DNA of 64,000 bases from Branchiostoma floridae (GCF_000003815.2 NC_049997.1:16831967-16895966), one strand, 5' to 3'; positions 46,560 through 60,079 are shown, counted from the first letter of the stretch. Numbers and translations are program-made. The notes: generated by a model not told the origin, from the letters alone.

Positions 46560-48530
46560 CAATTCTGTATCTGTATCTATATACAGCCATTGCAAGGAAC
46601 TCTACCCACTTAGTGAATAAGGCCCCTTTGAGCCGTCCCGTTGGCATGGTCTCAACTCTGTCTATACCATAGAATGTCGCTAGGTGTCCTTAATGGAACA
46701 TGCTCTTTGCTTTGTCGGTTCCTGCCCAAGTGTAAAATGTCCCTGTTGCATACGTTATAGTGTCAAACCAGAAAAACAAAGGCTACCGAAAATATGACCT
46801 TCTTAGCAAAAGTTAAAAGAGGTATGTTCCAAAAAGAGAATTTTGCCCTTCTTTTCCAGTTGAGGCGGATAACAATTTCGTATGCTTGAATGGAAAAGAA
46901 AGAACAGTTTGCCTTTATTCCAAGGTCATGAAATAAGCTGACAGCAGATCTGATGTGCTATGTTGAAAGATCTACCTGTCAAGAGCGAGGTTAAGGCACG
47001 CTGATAGAGTTACAGATGGGACGATGGGCATTCCTTGGCAACGTTACAAAACAAACACAAACAAGGCAGGACATGCTTGACTTCTTCCTGCAAATTTTCT
47101 TCCTGCATGCTTTTAATCACGTCGTTCTCACGTTGGGCCACTTACTCGTCGTTCAGTGAGTGAGTGAGTGAGTAAGTGAGTGAGTGAGTGAGTGAGTGAG
47201 TGAGTAAGTTAGTGAATGAGTGAGTGAGTGGGTGAGTGAGTGAGTGAGTGAGTGAGTGGGTGAGTGAGTGAGTGAATGAGTGAGTGGGTGAGTGAGTGAG
47301 TGAGTGAGTGGGTGAGTGAGTGAGTGAGTGAGCGAGTGAGTGAGTGAGTGAGTGAATGAGTGAGTGAGTTGGTGAGTGAGTGAGTGAGTGAGTGGGTGAG
47401 TGAGTGAATGAGTGAGTGAGTGGGTGAGTGAGTGAGTGAGTGAGTGAGTGAGTGAGTGAGTGAGTGAATGAGTGAATGAGTGAGTGGGTGAGTGAGTGAG
47501 TGAGTGAGTGAGTGAGTGAGTGAGTGAGCGAGTGAGCGAGTGAGTGAGTGAGTGAGTGAGTGAAAGAGTGAGTGAGTGAGTGTAATTGATTAGTGAGTGA
47601 ATAGGTGAGTGAATAAGTGAACAAACGATTGAGTTTGTCAGTGATTCGGTCAGTCAGTTAGTGGGTCGGTCAGTCAGTCAGTCAGTGAGTAGTTCAGTCA
47701 GTAAGTCAGTCATTCATTTAGTCAGCCAGTTTGTGAACAAGCCAGCAGAACAAACTCCCAATAGGGAATATATTTGAACGAAAATTCAGTGACGGTTGCC
47801 CAAACTACCCCCCCCCCCCTAGAAACTTGCTGACAGAGGTATGGTCTGGTCCAATCGTGGGAATCTCTGTTTGCACCGTTCTTGTTGTTGACATTCTTTC
47901 AACACACCGTCGTCCTACCTTGATCCCAGCACGCCCTCAGCTGTGTCAGAAAAACAGTTCATGATCGAATCGCCCATTGATGTGCCGACATGTTGCTAAA
48001 CCGCAAACAACAACAAACAGACGCTACCAAAAGCATGACTTGGTGAAGGTTGAAAAATATGTGTTCCAAAATGAGAGCTAGGCCCTTATTTTTTGCATGA
48101 GCGTGAAAATTTTCTTGAAAAGTCTTGGTATTTTATAACTGAATGAAGAAATATTGACACTTTTCATTTATTCAAAAAGTCATATGGTATAGAAAGACGT
48201 ACAGGTGTTATGTTTTGAAATATCTAGTTGTGTAGAGGTCATCGGCAAGGTGAGTTAATTATGAGGAAAGACATTCCTCAAGACCGTTCCATGTCAAGAC
48301 ATGACAAGACGTACAAAGCTACTGGTAGTCAAGAAAGTTAGACAGGTGTCTCTTAACTGCACAGAGGTTATTGGTAGGTTGATAAAGATATTGATGAGGA
48401 AGGTATTCCTTGATACCGGTCCAAACAAAAATACGCGACAAGACGTCGGCTCCGACTTTCTTTTCTAGTTTACTATATACGAAATAGTTTCTCTTTAACA
48501 ACTACCGTAACGGTTATATATCTTATGTAC
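46560..48530. repeat. Segmental repeat, block 1
   Basis: Order of parts: CATTGCAAGGAACTCTACCC and CGCTAGGTGTCCTTAATGGA; CAGTTTGCCTTTATTCCAAG; CTTCTTCCTGCAAATTTTCT; the TGAG tract; GTCAGTCAGT spacer; AACACACCGTCGTCCTACC with AAACAACAACAAACAGACGC; then GAGGTCATCGGCAAGGTGAG. The same order recurs at 56790-58700, so this is a duplicated block and not a gene. Confidence 0.8.
47153..47625. repeat. TGAG microsatellite 1
   Basis: About 470 bp of TGAG/TGGG/TGAA units, the longest of four such tracts. The minus frame reads as endless THSL, which is not a gene. Confidence 0.97.
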
Positions 48531-48573
48531 CTCACTACTATCACTTCTGCAAGAACCAAACACGGACATTCTT

Positions 48574-48770
48574 ATGCAATCTGACCGACGGCGGCCACAT
48601 GCAAACGGACATATAATTCGAAGAGCAATCACAAAGATAAGAATCTGCAGTCACAAACTGAACGTAGAAGTTGGAAGATGTCATACAATTGCCCGTGACG
48701 AGAGGTTTAGTCCATTCTGCCCAAATGAGATCAAAGACGAACGTCACTTTGTGAATATTGCTATGGTTCA
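48574..48770 (+). mobile_element. LINE reverse-transcriptase C-terminal fragment
   Basis: The plus-strand frame contains AITKIRICSHKLNVEVGRCH and ERFSPFCPNEIKDERHFVN. This matches the zinc-binding tail of LINE polyproteins (R..H.L.IE.GR, then C..C...EDE.HF). It breaks off at a short palindrome at 48770. It is probably a degraded fragment without a start. Confidence 0.65.
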
Positions 48771-48803
48771 CCAAGAAGGTTATATTTGATATAACCTTCT
48801 TGG
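48770..48803. repeat. Short palindrome
   Basis: CCAAGAAGGTTATAT and ATATAACCTTCTTGG are perfect 15-bp arms around TTG. It coincides with the end of the LINE fragment. Confidence 0.8.
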
Positions 48804-49405
48804 GTTCACGATTATGATAAAAACGCACAAAGCTGCTTACATTTTTCCCGCTTGCTCTAAAGATTTTTGTATTTTCCGTTCATTAGATAAATTCAACTAC
48901 ATTCTGGGATGTGATAACCCTAACTCTGTAGACAAATAGGCAAATATATCAAAGACTGTTTACACCTTAGAATCAACAGTGTAAATCGTATGCTAGACTC
49001 AACATGTTGACTTATTCATATCTAAAGACCTATACATTCATATATGTCTGTTTACATGTTCTGTAAGTAGTTTCTATAGACCTTACGAAAGTCTCTGTAC
49101 TTTTGTTGTGTCCATAAAGATTTCTGTATAAAGAATGATCCACACAAGAACTACGTAATACGAGTGCATATTAGTTCGTTCACACTCCAGAGTACACATG
49201 CGCGGCAACACGAATTGTGCCAAACGTAACACACCCTTAGACATCAACAGAACGCATCTAGACATGGTTGTGCAAATCGAGACAAAGGCTCGAATAAGAA
49301 CTATTTACAACACAGGGACCTTCACATGTGACATATTACCCACAATTAGTATCGTCGCGCATGCTTACTTGGAAGTGTAAACGAGTTTGTACAGTCCCTT
49401 TAGAT

Positions 49406-51276
49406 TTACAGCCAGTAGCCCGATAGAGCAGCTGAGAGCAGTATCAGTATCAGACCAACTGCTGGTGTAGCGGTGTCGGCAGTGTTGCNNNNNNNNNNNN
49501 NNNNNNNNNNNNNNNNNNNNNNNNNNNNNNNNNNNNNNNNNNNNNNNNNNNNNNNNNNNNNNNNNNNNNNNNNNNNNNNNNNNNNNNNCACTTCAATGTT
49601 GATTGTGATATTTATGCCAATGATAGAAATATTCTATCTAATTACATAGGAAGTAGATTCCCTCATTTTAGACACATGAGTAGCACTGAAAATTTGTATG
49701 TTCCTCATGCGTTTTGACAAACCAACCATAGCTAAAGCTATTCCATCCTACATTTTCACCATTACCAAGAAGCGAGAAGAAGCCGAACTTCTGTGTTAGA
49801 CAAGATTTGTGATACTTTTATATGTATATATGTTTTGAATTGTGACCTGTACTTAGCTCGGTTGGGTAAACTGTACAATAAAGGTTTTCATCATCATTAT
49901 TTTCATTGATAATGCAACTCATAACCTTGTCCTACTGTAAATTGTAAACTATACCAATAGCAACCAAGCATCTTTACAAATAGTTATCCATACTTACGAA
50001 GCACATGTCTTGATCAATTGAACACTCTACAATCTGATGATAATAGCTCGAAGAACTGTGTACTAATGGACAGTTTGTGCAGCTGTAACACCTCAGTCGT
50101 TCACCAGATACATGGTGGTCACCCACTGAAAAAGAGATCCTCCACTCTAGTATTTCAGAGAAGAACTTTATTGCACGACAATTTTAAAAGATACAATGTG
50201 CGGTAAATGGGTATCTGCATGCTCTTTTCCGCAAGGCGTAGGTAGCCTATTCTTATTTCCCGTAATTCGTAGTAAAAACCATCTTATCTACGTAATTCGT
50301 AGCGAGGCGACCAAATTTAGCGTAATTGCCTTCCTTGATTTAGCGTAATACGTAGGGGGTTCTTCTGAATTCAGAGTAAATCGTTGTCGGGACCCCCATG
50401 CAGACCCTCGTAGTTGTACATACAAAACAGTTTAACTACATGAGTTGCTGATTTCAAAATGAGAAACATTATAATAAGGTAAATGATTATAGGCTACTAG
50501 TACTGATGATGTTTTGGTAGCCTCTCAGAGTAGTATAACTGGAAAGGCCTGGTATTGATATTTTGTAAGTTTATACGTCTAGATAAGACCTTGAAATGAT
50601 TAGATTTGTGGGCTAACTAGTGGCTTATAATGGTACTGCAAATGTTCTTCCGGTTTCGGAATTTATATCTTTAGTTCTCGTCATGCTTTATGAGTAGTAG
50701 ATATGTCTTGGACGACGTCAACCAATTAGAACGGCCATTTTCCCAGGACATTAATATCCGAAATCCTACCAGCATCCGGGGTATAGGTCTCGTTCTCAGG
50801 GTACTGTAAACCATCAACAAGCAGGGGATCTTACAATACTGGGAACGAGAGCCATCAAAATGGCGCCGCGATTTACATAAACGCAGAAATTATTATTATT
50901 ATTTATTATTGTTTGTGATCAATTTCTGCGGACTCGGTCGTTCATTCGGTGATTATAGGAAACGGCTATGAATTATGGCACCGTATACACCGAAGGAAAG
51001 CGGGTCATTAACCCTATTTTTATTCTTGTTTCTTGTCTTAGCCCGATGTTCTTGGAGGAAAACGTGAGCCGTAGTGAAGCCTCACGGTACTTACAGCGTT
51101 CAAAAAAGCATCAAGCTTCACCTCGAACATAACGCTTCAAGCTTGACATTTTCTTACCAATCAATACTTTATCTAGAGTAAGAAGATATGATAAAAAAGT
51201 CTTCAAATACGAGTATATTTGAAAACTTACGGAAGGCCAAGACTGCGGCGAATAACAGGAATGTTAGAGCCTTCAT
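49406..51276 (-). CDS. Ly6/uPAR-domain GPI-anchored protein, broken by assembly gap
   Basis: Exon 1 (51276-51231) encodes a signal peptide, MKALTFLLFAAVLAF, and ends in phase 1 at C/GTAAGT. Exon 2 (50125-49998) follows acceptor ctctttttcag and encodes GDHHVSGERLRCYSCTNCPL, then YHQIVECSIDQDMCF, and ends in phase 0 at donor GTAAGT. LRCYSC-x-x-C is the typical start of a Ly6/uPAR three-finger domain. Exon 3 begins inside the run of Ns. Its visible end (49488-49406) reads TPAVGLILILLSAALSGYWL then TAA, a GPI-attachment tail. The missing part should hold the last cysteines and the C-terminal CN motif. The family acts as small surface ligands or receptor modulators. TATA-like boxes lie at 51368-51361 (TATAAGAG) and 51325-51320 (TATAAA). 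Confidence 0.82.
49489..49588. other. Assembly gap (100 Ns)
   Basis: A run of exactly 100 Ns is a conventional placeholder of unknown size. It removes most of the third Ly6 exon and the join between LINE fragments. Confidence 0.99.
49589..49890 (+). mobile_element. Probable 3' end of a LINE, adjacent to the gap
   Basis: Immediately after the Ns the plus strand reads HFNVDCDIYANDRNILSNYI, resembling the stretch that follows the EDE-HF-x-x-C motif of LINE polyproteins. A stop and then an AATAAA-containing tail follow (CAATAAAGG near 49878). It may continue the fragment seen at 48574, or be a separate copy. Confidence 0.45.
50209..50408. repeat. Possible MITE with GTAATTCGTAG motifs
   Basis: GGGTATCTGCATG at the left and CATGCAGACCC at the right are imperfect inverted ends. 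The interior repeats CGTAATTCGTAG and GCGTAATACGTAG. It lies in Ly6 intron 1. Confidence 0.5.
50787..50852. repeat. Short foldback, GGTCTCGTTCTCAGGGTA arms
   Basis: GGTCTCGTTCTCAGGGTACT and the inverted ATACTGGGAACGAGAGCC face each other across about 25 bp. A single arm with the same word (GGTCTCGTTCCCAGGGTA) sits at 14499-14516, directly inside the donor of ankyrin exon 7. Confidence 0.55.
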
Positions 51277-51369
51277 AGTCGGTTTCTCTGAAAGAGAATC
51301 ACAACATGTTGTTACTTCATTTATATGTAGACATGATTTGATGCAAAATTCATTGTACCACTCTTATAC

Positions 51370-52329
51370 CCAACCAACACAACAACCACAAAAGCGTGTT
51401 GATAGTATGAAATTTGTGATGAACAGTCGACAGTATGATTCCGGAATGAGGGAAAATTAATCATTTGAAAATATTAGATTAACCAAACGAACAGATGTTT
51501 GTATCAAACTGTATGTATAATGTATCAAACGGTGATGAATACGTATCAAAAGACTAGCAGTATAGAAATTCTTGCAAAGGAAGTTGACGAGGCTGGACAA
51601 ACGTAGGCTATCATTTGAGGGTAAGTTAGTTTTTCTGGCTTTTCTGATACTAGTAATTCCATATTTGTTTCCTCAACTCTCTCATTGGATTACATGTATT
51701 ACTGGGGAGAATTCAATACTGTGTAGTCACCTCTGAAGGTAACATAGCACGGTTCACTACACGCAGGTAATGTATTCATGGTGAAACCTTTGATTGCATG
51801 TATTCAACATGCGGGCCCCATGCAAGGTTATTACTGACCATTACTCCAAGGAGCTTGAATAAAGAGTAGGTCTCCTACCTTTCGTAATCCAAACTATAAA
51901 TCCAACTCCTCGTAGAAGCAATGACTTTTCGCAATGTACCAACGTAATGGCCTGTGTTACGGCCGAAGTGTCAGCCTGTGTCAACATTCCATTGCCATGA
52001 GGTAATTGGACAGCAAGTTGCCAATCAGAGCCTTTGTTACTTGTATCGCTTAGACCAATCAGAGCTGCTGGACAATATGAGAATGCCACCAAACCCCGTA
52101 ATGCTGAAGTTTTATGTACAAGGGAAGGGGACATAGGTGGTGCAGCCGATTTAGCCTCTTTAAAAGCAGGTGTCGAGCAAAAAAAGCAGCTTTTGAAACG
52201 TAACTGTCACCAAATTCTCAGACAACATGATAAACATGGTTTTTCGTCTCGATGTTTTGCAGTTAATTATTTCAGGCCCCGTTAAGCCCCGTTAAGGTTG
52301 AAAAAAATTAAGATTTTCCCAAAATTCGA
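51370..52329. other. Region upstream of the Ly6 gene
   Basis: I see no supported exon or element. A noncoding 5' exon of the Ly6 gene could lie here, because an acceptor-like ctctttcag sits just before its ATG. Confidence 0.45.
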
Positions 52330-54450
52330 GTTATGTCATTATTTTTTTATTCAGGTCGGTACTTTTTTATGTTGCAACTGAATGATAAAGTAAAAACAGT
52401 TTGCCTTTATTCATTTTCATAAATAAAGAGACAAAAGATGTACTGTTTTGAAATATCTACCTGTTCAGATGTCAAGGCACGCTGAAAGAGTTACTGATGA
52501 GACGTTGGACATTTCTTAGCAACGTTACAAAAACAAACACGAACATGACACGACATGCAAGACTTCTTCCTGCGAATTTTCTTCCTGCATTCTTCGACTC
52601 AGGTCATTTCTATGTATCGTTTGGCCTCTTACTCGTTGTTAAATGTTTGTTTGTTCGTTCGTTCGAATTCGTTCGTGAGTGAGTGAGTGATTGAGTGAGT
52701 GAGTGAGTGAGTGAGTGAGTGAGTGAGTGAGTGAGTGAGTGAGTGAGTGAGTGAGTGAGTGAATGGGTGAGTGAATAAGTGAGAAAGCGAGTCGGTTAGC
52801 CAGTCAGTCAGTCATCTAGTCGGTCGGTCAGTCATTCATGACACTCACGCACGCACTCACTAACTCACTCACTCGAAAAAGGTCTACCTTACAAGACAAC
52901 TGTGAATGGCAGTCTGGTTTCATCGTGGGAACCTCGCGCCGTTTGTTTGTTTGTTTGTTTGTTTGTTTGTTTTGAATATCATCTTAACCGCCTCATGGCG
53001 TAACACATCAGGTACTGAACAGTACAAGCTGCATAGTCAGACATATTTATTTGATCCACTCACACCAGGAAGGACTTCTACTCTTTTCGATAAGTGCGGC
53101 CGGCGGGTTTTAACGTGCTCGAGGTGTGGCTCTCCCCAAACAAACAGTTTGCACTGTTCTCACCGCTGGCAGTCTTCCAGCACACCGTCGTCCTGCGCCA
53201 TGACCCCCATCACACCCCAACTCTGTCCGGAAAACAGCGTGGAGTCCATCAGCCCTTTGTTTTACCGACACCAATGTTGAAAAACCACAAACAACAACAA
53301 ATAGGTGCCACCAAAAACATGACCTTCGTGACAAAGGATGAAAAATATTTGCTCCAAGATGTGATTCAGGCCCTTCTTTTTCGCGCGAGGGGTAAAAGTC
53401 TCTTGAAAAGTTCTGGTATGTTCAACTGAATTGAAAAATATTGACACTTTTCATTTACTTATAAAGCCATATCATTAAGGAAAGCGAACAGGTGTTCTGT
53501 TTTGAAAGGTCTACTTGTGTAGAGGTCATCGGTAAGGTGAGTTAATTATGAGCAAGACATTCCTCAAGACCGTACCAGGTCAAGACATGACAAGACGTAC
53601 AAAGCTACAGGTAGTCAAGAAAGTCAGACAGGTGTCTCTGAATTGCACAGATCTTAGTGGTTATTGGCAGGTAAGAATTGGTTAGAATAGTGATGAGGAA
53701 GGCATTTTTTGATACCGTTCCAAAAGAATGGACGAGGCAAGGATTCTAGTAAACTTTATTTTCGCCTCTTGACTCATGAAATTCCCTGCTGTTTCCATAA
53801 CTGTATTTACACCTAGTATAACAAGAGAGCGGAGACCTCATATCTACATGAAATAGTCTTACCATAGGCATTCTTCCAACACATTGTCGTCCTACCATGA
53901 CACTAGTATGCCCCTAACTGTGTCAGAAAAACAGCTTGTAGTCCATGATCTAATCGCCCTTTGTTTTGCCGACATGTTGTTAAACCACAAACAACGACAA
54001 ACAGACGTTACCAAAAACACGACCTTCTTGGTTTTAAAAATATTTGTTTCAAATTGAGGGATAGGCCCTTCTTTTTTCGAATGACACCGAGAAATCTGAT
54101 GCGTTACGATTTTATTGGGAAAAAATTAAAATGTTTGATAAGTTTATAAAGTCATATCATAAATGAAGACTAACAGGTGTTCTGTTTTGAAAGATCTACT
54201 TGTGCAGAGGTCATCGGTAAGGTGAGTTAAATTATGAGAAAGGCTTTCCTCAACACCGTTCCAAAAGCAAGCACAAACAGTATTGGGAAGCCATACAGGT
54301 GACACAGAGGTCATTAACAGGTTGATAATTAAAAGATAGCGATAAGGAAGGCATTCCTCGACACCGTTCCAAAAGTAAGGAATCTACTTTTCGCCTCTTC
54401 GACTCACGCAATTACCACATGTTTCGGTATTTAGACTAATGATATTAAAA
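52330..54450. repeat. Segmental repeat, block 2
   Basis: It repeats the order TTTGCCTTTATTC, CTTCTTCCTGCGAATTTTCT, TGAG tract, CACACCGTCGTCCTGC, ACAAACAACAACAAATAG and GAGGTCATCGGTAAGGTGAG. Further partial copies of the last parts lie at 53870-54250 and 54250-54450. Confidence 0.75.
52672..52790. repeat. TGAG microsatellite 2
   Basis: About 120 bp of nearly pure TGAG, in the same sequence context as tract 1. Confidence 0.97.
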
Positions 54451-55207
54451 GTTGGAATCCAACAATTTCGGTTCTAATTTGTAGTTTGAAATGATAAGAA
54501 CGAACGAGTATATGGTATAATTGAATAGATGATAACAACGGTTTGCATTTATCTATAAAGACATATTGTCAAGAAAGCTACACACACACACACAACACTT
54601 TTGGCGAGAGTTAAAAAACATTGACTTTTATTTCAAAAATGTTTATGAAGCAATCTCGTTCATCAAACACAAGCTCAGCAATGAAGTCTGCTTAATACAA
54701 TATGTACTTGTATCTGCTTCGCTGAAGTAATAAAGCACGGTCAATATTACCCTATATATACCGCCATATGCGAAAAAAACAATTTTCTGGTTACAAATGG
54801 TCAATATAGAATTGTTAAAGCTAACCATTCACCAGTCAAAAGGCAGAAGAAAAAATGTTGTACATAATAAAAGACATTATTTTCCCACTTATCATAACGC
54901 GTACGGTTATTTTCAATACACGCAGTGACTGATATATTTCATAACGACTGTTCGTTTACCCATTCTTGATTTCTAGGACTAGTACTTCTTCATGCAAAAT
55001 TTTCGTAGAAAGTTATCGTTAATCTCTCTGGATGTTATTGTAGTCACCTTCTTGCTATTACATTTCTTTTATTTTACATCATAGAAGTGTCCGAAGAGCA
55101 AGTATCCTAAAGCAGTTCACTGTCTTGCTGATATTCTTCCTCTAAAGTACAAGTATTGAGTTTCATGCCATTTAAACACGACGTCTGTGATCTGAATCAA
55201 TGAAGCT

Positions 55208-55213
55208 TTTATT
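55208..55213 (-). terminator. Poly(A) signal of the 64-residue protein gene
   Basis: The minus strand reads AATAAA about 320 bp after the stop codon at 55531. Confidence 0.45.
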
Positions 55214-55530
55214 ATCAAACAGTCGTATGTCTTAAAATATTTGTGCAGTGGCCTGCAGGCCGATTTAAGCTTTCATGAATAAACAAGGTACAAGCAAACA
55301 AAACATATATGCGTTTCCTTTGAACAACACGGGACTGGGGATAAACACACAAATAATCAATCATCAAAGCTTTCAATGACATCAATCTTAAAATACCAAG
55401 TACTTCATGCTAATTTCGTACGCTATAACATATGTAAATCTCTTGGGTATATATATGAAATAAGCCTCTTACTAAAAAAACACGATTCAGTCGATAAGCT
55501 CTCATTCACCCTGCTTGGCGGTTTTGATGG

Positions 55531-56462
<932 letters not shown>

Positions 56463-56560
56463 GTTGAAGCCGTGTGAATAAGGCTGTGATACAGACTTGT
56501 TCTTCCTCGTCAGCTCAGACCAAAACTTGGCACGGAAATGCGGGACCAAGCCTCTCACAC

Positions 56561-56586
56561 CTGTTATATACCACTCGCCTTATATA
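56561..56586 (-). promoter_or_regulatory. Twin TATA boxes of the 64-residue protein gene
   Basis: The minus strand has TATATAAGG (56586-56578) and TATATAACAG (56570-56561). They are about 100-125 bp before the ATG at 56462, implying a leader of roughly 75-95 nt with no earlier ATG. Confidence 0.5.
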
Positions 56587-56789
56587 CCTTGCCTAAAAAT
56601 AGAAATGACGTATGTCCAGGAAGCAAAGGAAATGTGCATAAGTCTCTCGCAGACATTGTCTAATTGTCGTTTCTACAGCTAAATAAATACCATCTTTCTT
56701 GTTTTTAAATCATCACTTCTGGGTATATTATTTACTGGTTGCGATAGAAAGATAGAAATTTAGCAAACGAACAACCATCATAACTAAAA

Positions 56790-59350
56790 TTCATATATCC
56801 ATTGCAAGGAACGTCAACACTCCGGCACAACTCTAGCTGTACTGAGATGTGCCATAGAATTCCGCTAGGTGTCCTTATTGGAACCTGCTTTTTTTGTCTA
56901 CTCCTACCCACATGCAAACCATCACAGCAATCCATCATTAGCTGCATGTGTTATAGTGTTAAACCACAAACATCCATAAACGCTACCCAAAACAGTATCT
57001 TCTTGGCAAAGTCTAAGAATGAATACTCATAAACTTGAGTTATGTCCTCACTCAATCACCAGGAAAAAACTTTGAACTTTATCGTATGTTGCAATTGAAT
57101 GGAAAAGAAAAACAGGTTGCCTTTATTCCAAAGCCATAGGATAAAGGAACACAAACAGATACTACATTTTGACAGATCTACTAGTAACTGTCTAGAGGTC
57201 ATGGCACGCTGATAGAGTTACTGATGACACGATGGACATTCCTTAGCAACGTTACAAAAACAAACGCAAACATGGCGCGATATGCTTGACTTCTTCCTGC
57301 AAATTTTCTTCCTGCATTCTTTTAATCACGTCGTTCCCACGATGGGCCTCTTACTCGTCGTTCAGTGTTTGAGTGAGTGAGTGAGTGAGTGAGTGAGTGA
57401 TTGATTGAGTGAGTGGGTGAGTGGGTGAGTGGGTGAGTGAGTGAGTGAGTGAATGTGTGAGTGAGTGAGTGAGTGAGTGAGTGAATTAGTGAGTAATTGA
57501 TTGAGTGAGAGATTGATTGAGTGAGTGAGTGAGTGAGTGGGTGAGTGGGTGAGTGAGTGGGTGAGTGAGTGAGTGAGTGAGTGAGTGAATGAGTAAGTGA
57601 TTGATTGAGTGAGAGATTGATTGACTGAGTGGGTGAGTGAGTGAGTGAGTGAGTGAGTGAGTGAGTGAGTGAGTGAGTGAGTGAGTGAGTGAGTGAGTGA
57701 GTGAGTGAGTAGGCGAGTAAATGAGTGAACAAACGATTGAGTTTGTCAGGCAGTCAGTGAGTCGGTCGGTGAGTCACCAGTGAGTAGGTAAGTCCGTTAC
57801 AATTAGTCAGTCATTAGTCAGTCAGCCAGTGAGTGAACGATTTAGGAGAACAAACTTCCATTAGGGAATAAGTGTGAACGAAAATTTACAAGAAAACCGG
57901 AATGACGGTTGCCCACCTCCCCCCTTTTTTGCTGACTGGTCACTTCAGACAGACTTCACCCACGCACCTCTTTTGCTGACTGGTCACCTCAGACAGATTT
58001 CACGTCTGGGCCTATATACAACTCCCACAATGCTAAAATAGGTAAATATATAAAAGACTGCTTTGTCATAAGAAAAAATACAGAAACTCCTAATTAGCCC
58101 AACTCGATTGTAATACAATATCAATGATTTAGGCTGGCTCTTATTGTTCTAGAAATTAGGATGTCAATTGCAAATTCCATTCTATATGCATAATCTGCAT
58201 CTTCTTTTTTTGCCATACATTGTACCGTGTGCGGTCATTGCGCAATCGAGTTCTTCTGTCGTGGGAATCACGCGCCGTTTGCACAGATTTCGCTGTTGGC
58301 TTTCTTTCAATCCTGCCGTGACACCAGCATGCCCCCTACTGTGTTAGGAAAACAGCTTGTATGATCCCTTTGTTTTGCCGACATGTTGTTAAACCACAAA
58401 CAACAACAAACAATCGCTATCGGAAATATGAACTTCTTGAAGTTTTTTTTTTTTTTTTCAAATCAAGAGATACGCCCTTCTTTTTTGGGGGGTTGATACC
58501 GAAAACTGATAATTTACGATTGTATGGGGAAAATTGACATATCTCATACATGTACAAAGTCATATTATAAAGGAAGACGAACAGGTGTAATCTGTTTGAA
58601 AAAAACTTCATGTGCAGAGGTCATCGGTAAGGTGAGATAATTATGAGGAAGACATTCTTTAGCACCGATCCAAAAGAAAACACAAGCAGAGTCAGGACGG
58701 GAGTTGAGAGTTTTGGTCTAAAATGACAAGGAAGTGTGTAACACGGGCTTGGGTCTTGTTTTCCATCCATCTTGACAGTTTTTCAACACATAGACGTCTT
58801 GCCGAGACTCTGGTACAACCCGGGTTGTACCATGCAAAGCCGCTTGGAGTCCGTGATAAATATCACAGAAACTTATTAGCTGCTGAGTTAAGCTTTTAAA
58901 CCACAAACAATAACAGACAGAGCCGATACTGTAAACGTAACCTTGTAGGCAAAGGTTACAAATGAATGTTGCAAAACCAGAGGTTTCTAATTGTTTTCAT
59001 GTGATCGATATGAGGCCGAGGATATTTTGAAAACGCTATTTGTGTACATGTACTTAGTCTTTGTCTAAATAAACAGCAGAAACCCTTTTCATGAATTTAC
59101 AAAGTTATGTCAAAAAGAAAACTAGACAGGTGTTCAGTTTTGTGTTTTGAAAGATTTACCTGTGCAGAGGTCATTGGCAAGGTGATAGAATTAGTTATGA
59201 GGAAGACATTCCGTATCACCGTTCCGCAAGAAAACATAAGCAGAGTGCGGACGCGAGAAGACTTCGGGCAATTTTTCTTTTTGCTCCTCTGACTCACGCC
59301 ATTCCCCACCTGTTTCCATCTTGCCACCTTTTACTCTTCTTTCAAAGGAT
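56790..59350. repeat. Segmental repeat, block 3
   Basis: It repeats block 1 in full (CATTGCAAGGAACGTC; CGCTAGGTGTCCTTATTGGA; TGAG tract). It adds a second submodule at 58693-58920 (TTGACAGTTTTTCAACACAT; AGCCGCTTGGAGTCCGTGAT; AAATATCACAGAAACTTATT). Confidence 0.78.
57366..57735. repeat. TGAG microsatellite 3
   Basis: About 370 bp of TGAG with TGGG and TTGAT interruptions. It is flanked by the same unique sequence as tract 1 on both sides. Confidence 0.97.
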
Positions 59351-59480
59351 GAAATGAGGTAAGAATTTGCATAAGAGGAACCGTGTCATGACACTCTGCA
59401 GTCCAAGTCGATTAATTCACTACTCAAGATGTCAGTTTATGTACTAGCTATAGTTGTGAGGATAACATTTACACATGTTA

Positions 59481-59957
59481 AGCCCCCTTCACACGAGAGC
59501 ACGAATCAGCCGGAATGCCGTCAGAATGAATTTGTTTTTCTATTCGTGCTAATTCCTGTCAATTCGTACTGTATTCTAAACATCCTTACTGCATTCGAGA
59601 TATTCGTCCCCGTTCGTTTGGCTGGCTCGAAAGTTTTTGACATGTCAAAAACTTTCGAGCTGCATTTGAAGTGGACAAATATCGAATGGCATTCGAAGTG
59701 GATTCTAAGTGTATTCTAACTATTCTAACTACAGTCTGACCGCATTCTGCGGCATTCCAACATTATTCGAAACATTCTTATCTCATTCGATGGAGAACCG
59801 AAACGGCAAGCCACTTCGAATCCTGCCCGAATGTGGCAAAAAGAATATCTGGAATGCAGTAAGAATTTCTCGAATACAGTACGAACTCCCAGGAATAGAA
59901 AAGACTTTTCATTCTGACGGCATTTGGGCTCATTCCTTCTCGTGTGAAGGGGTTATA
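59481..59957. repeat. Foldback DNA element, CCCCTTCACACGAGA ends
   Basis: Left AGCCCCCTTCACACGAGAGC and right CTCGTGTGAAGGGGTTATA are inverted. CCGTCAGAATGAA and TTCATTCTGACGG lie inside. The centre holds a perfect 36-bp palindrome (59625-59660). A further related end (CAGTGTGAAGGCCCTATTA) occurs at 60060-60078. Confidence 0.75.
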
Positions 59958-60079
59958 AGGTCCATTTGGAATTCCCACTCGGAATGGCCCCGAATGTGGC
60001 ACGAATTTTGCAAATACTTCATTCCGGCTGGTTCGGCTTGATTCGTGCTGATTCGGTTTCAGTGTGAAGGCCCTATTAC

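Noticed and set aside
47142..47624. 160-codon minus-strand ORF of repeated THSL
   Set aside because: It is only the translation of the TGAG microsatellite; the same happens at 57322-57732.
52906..53429. Overlapping 124- and 111-codon ORFs
   Set aside because: They lie in a copy of the segmental repeat; other copies have stops and frameshifts, so there is no conserved frame.
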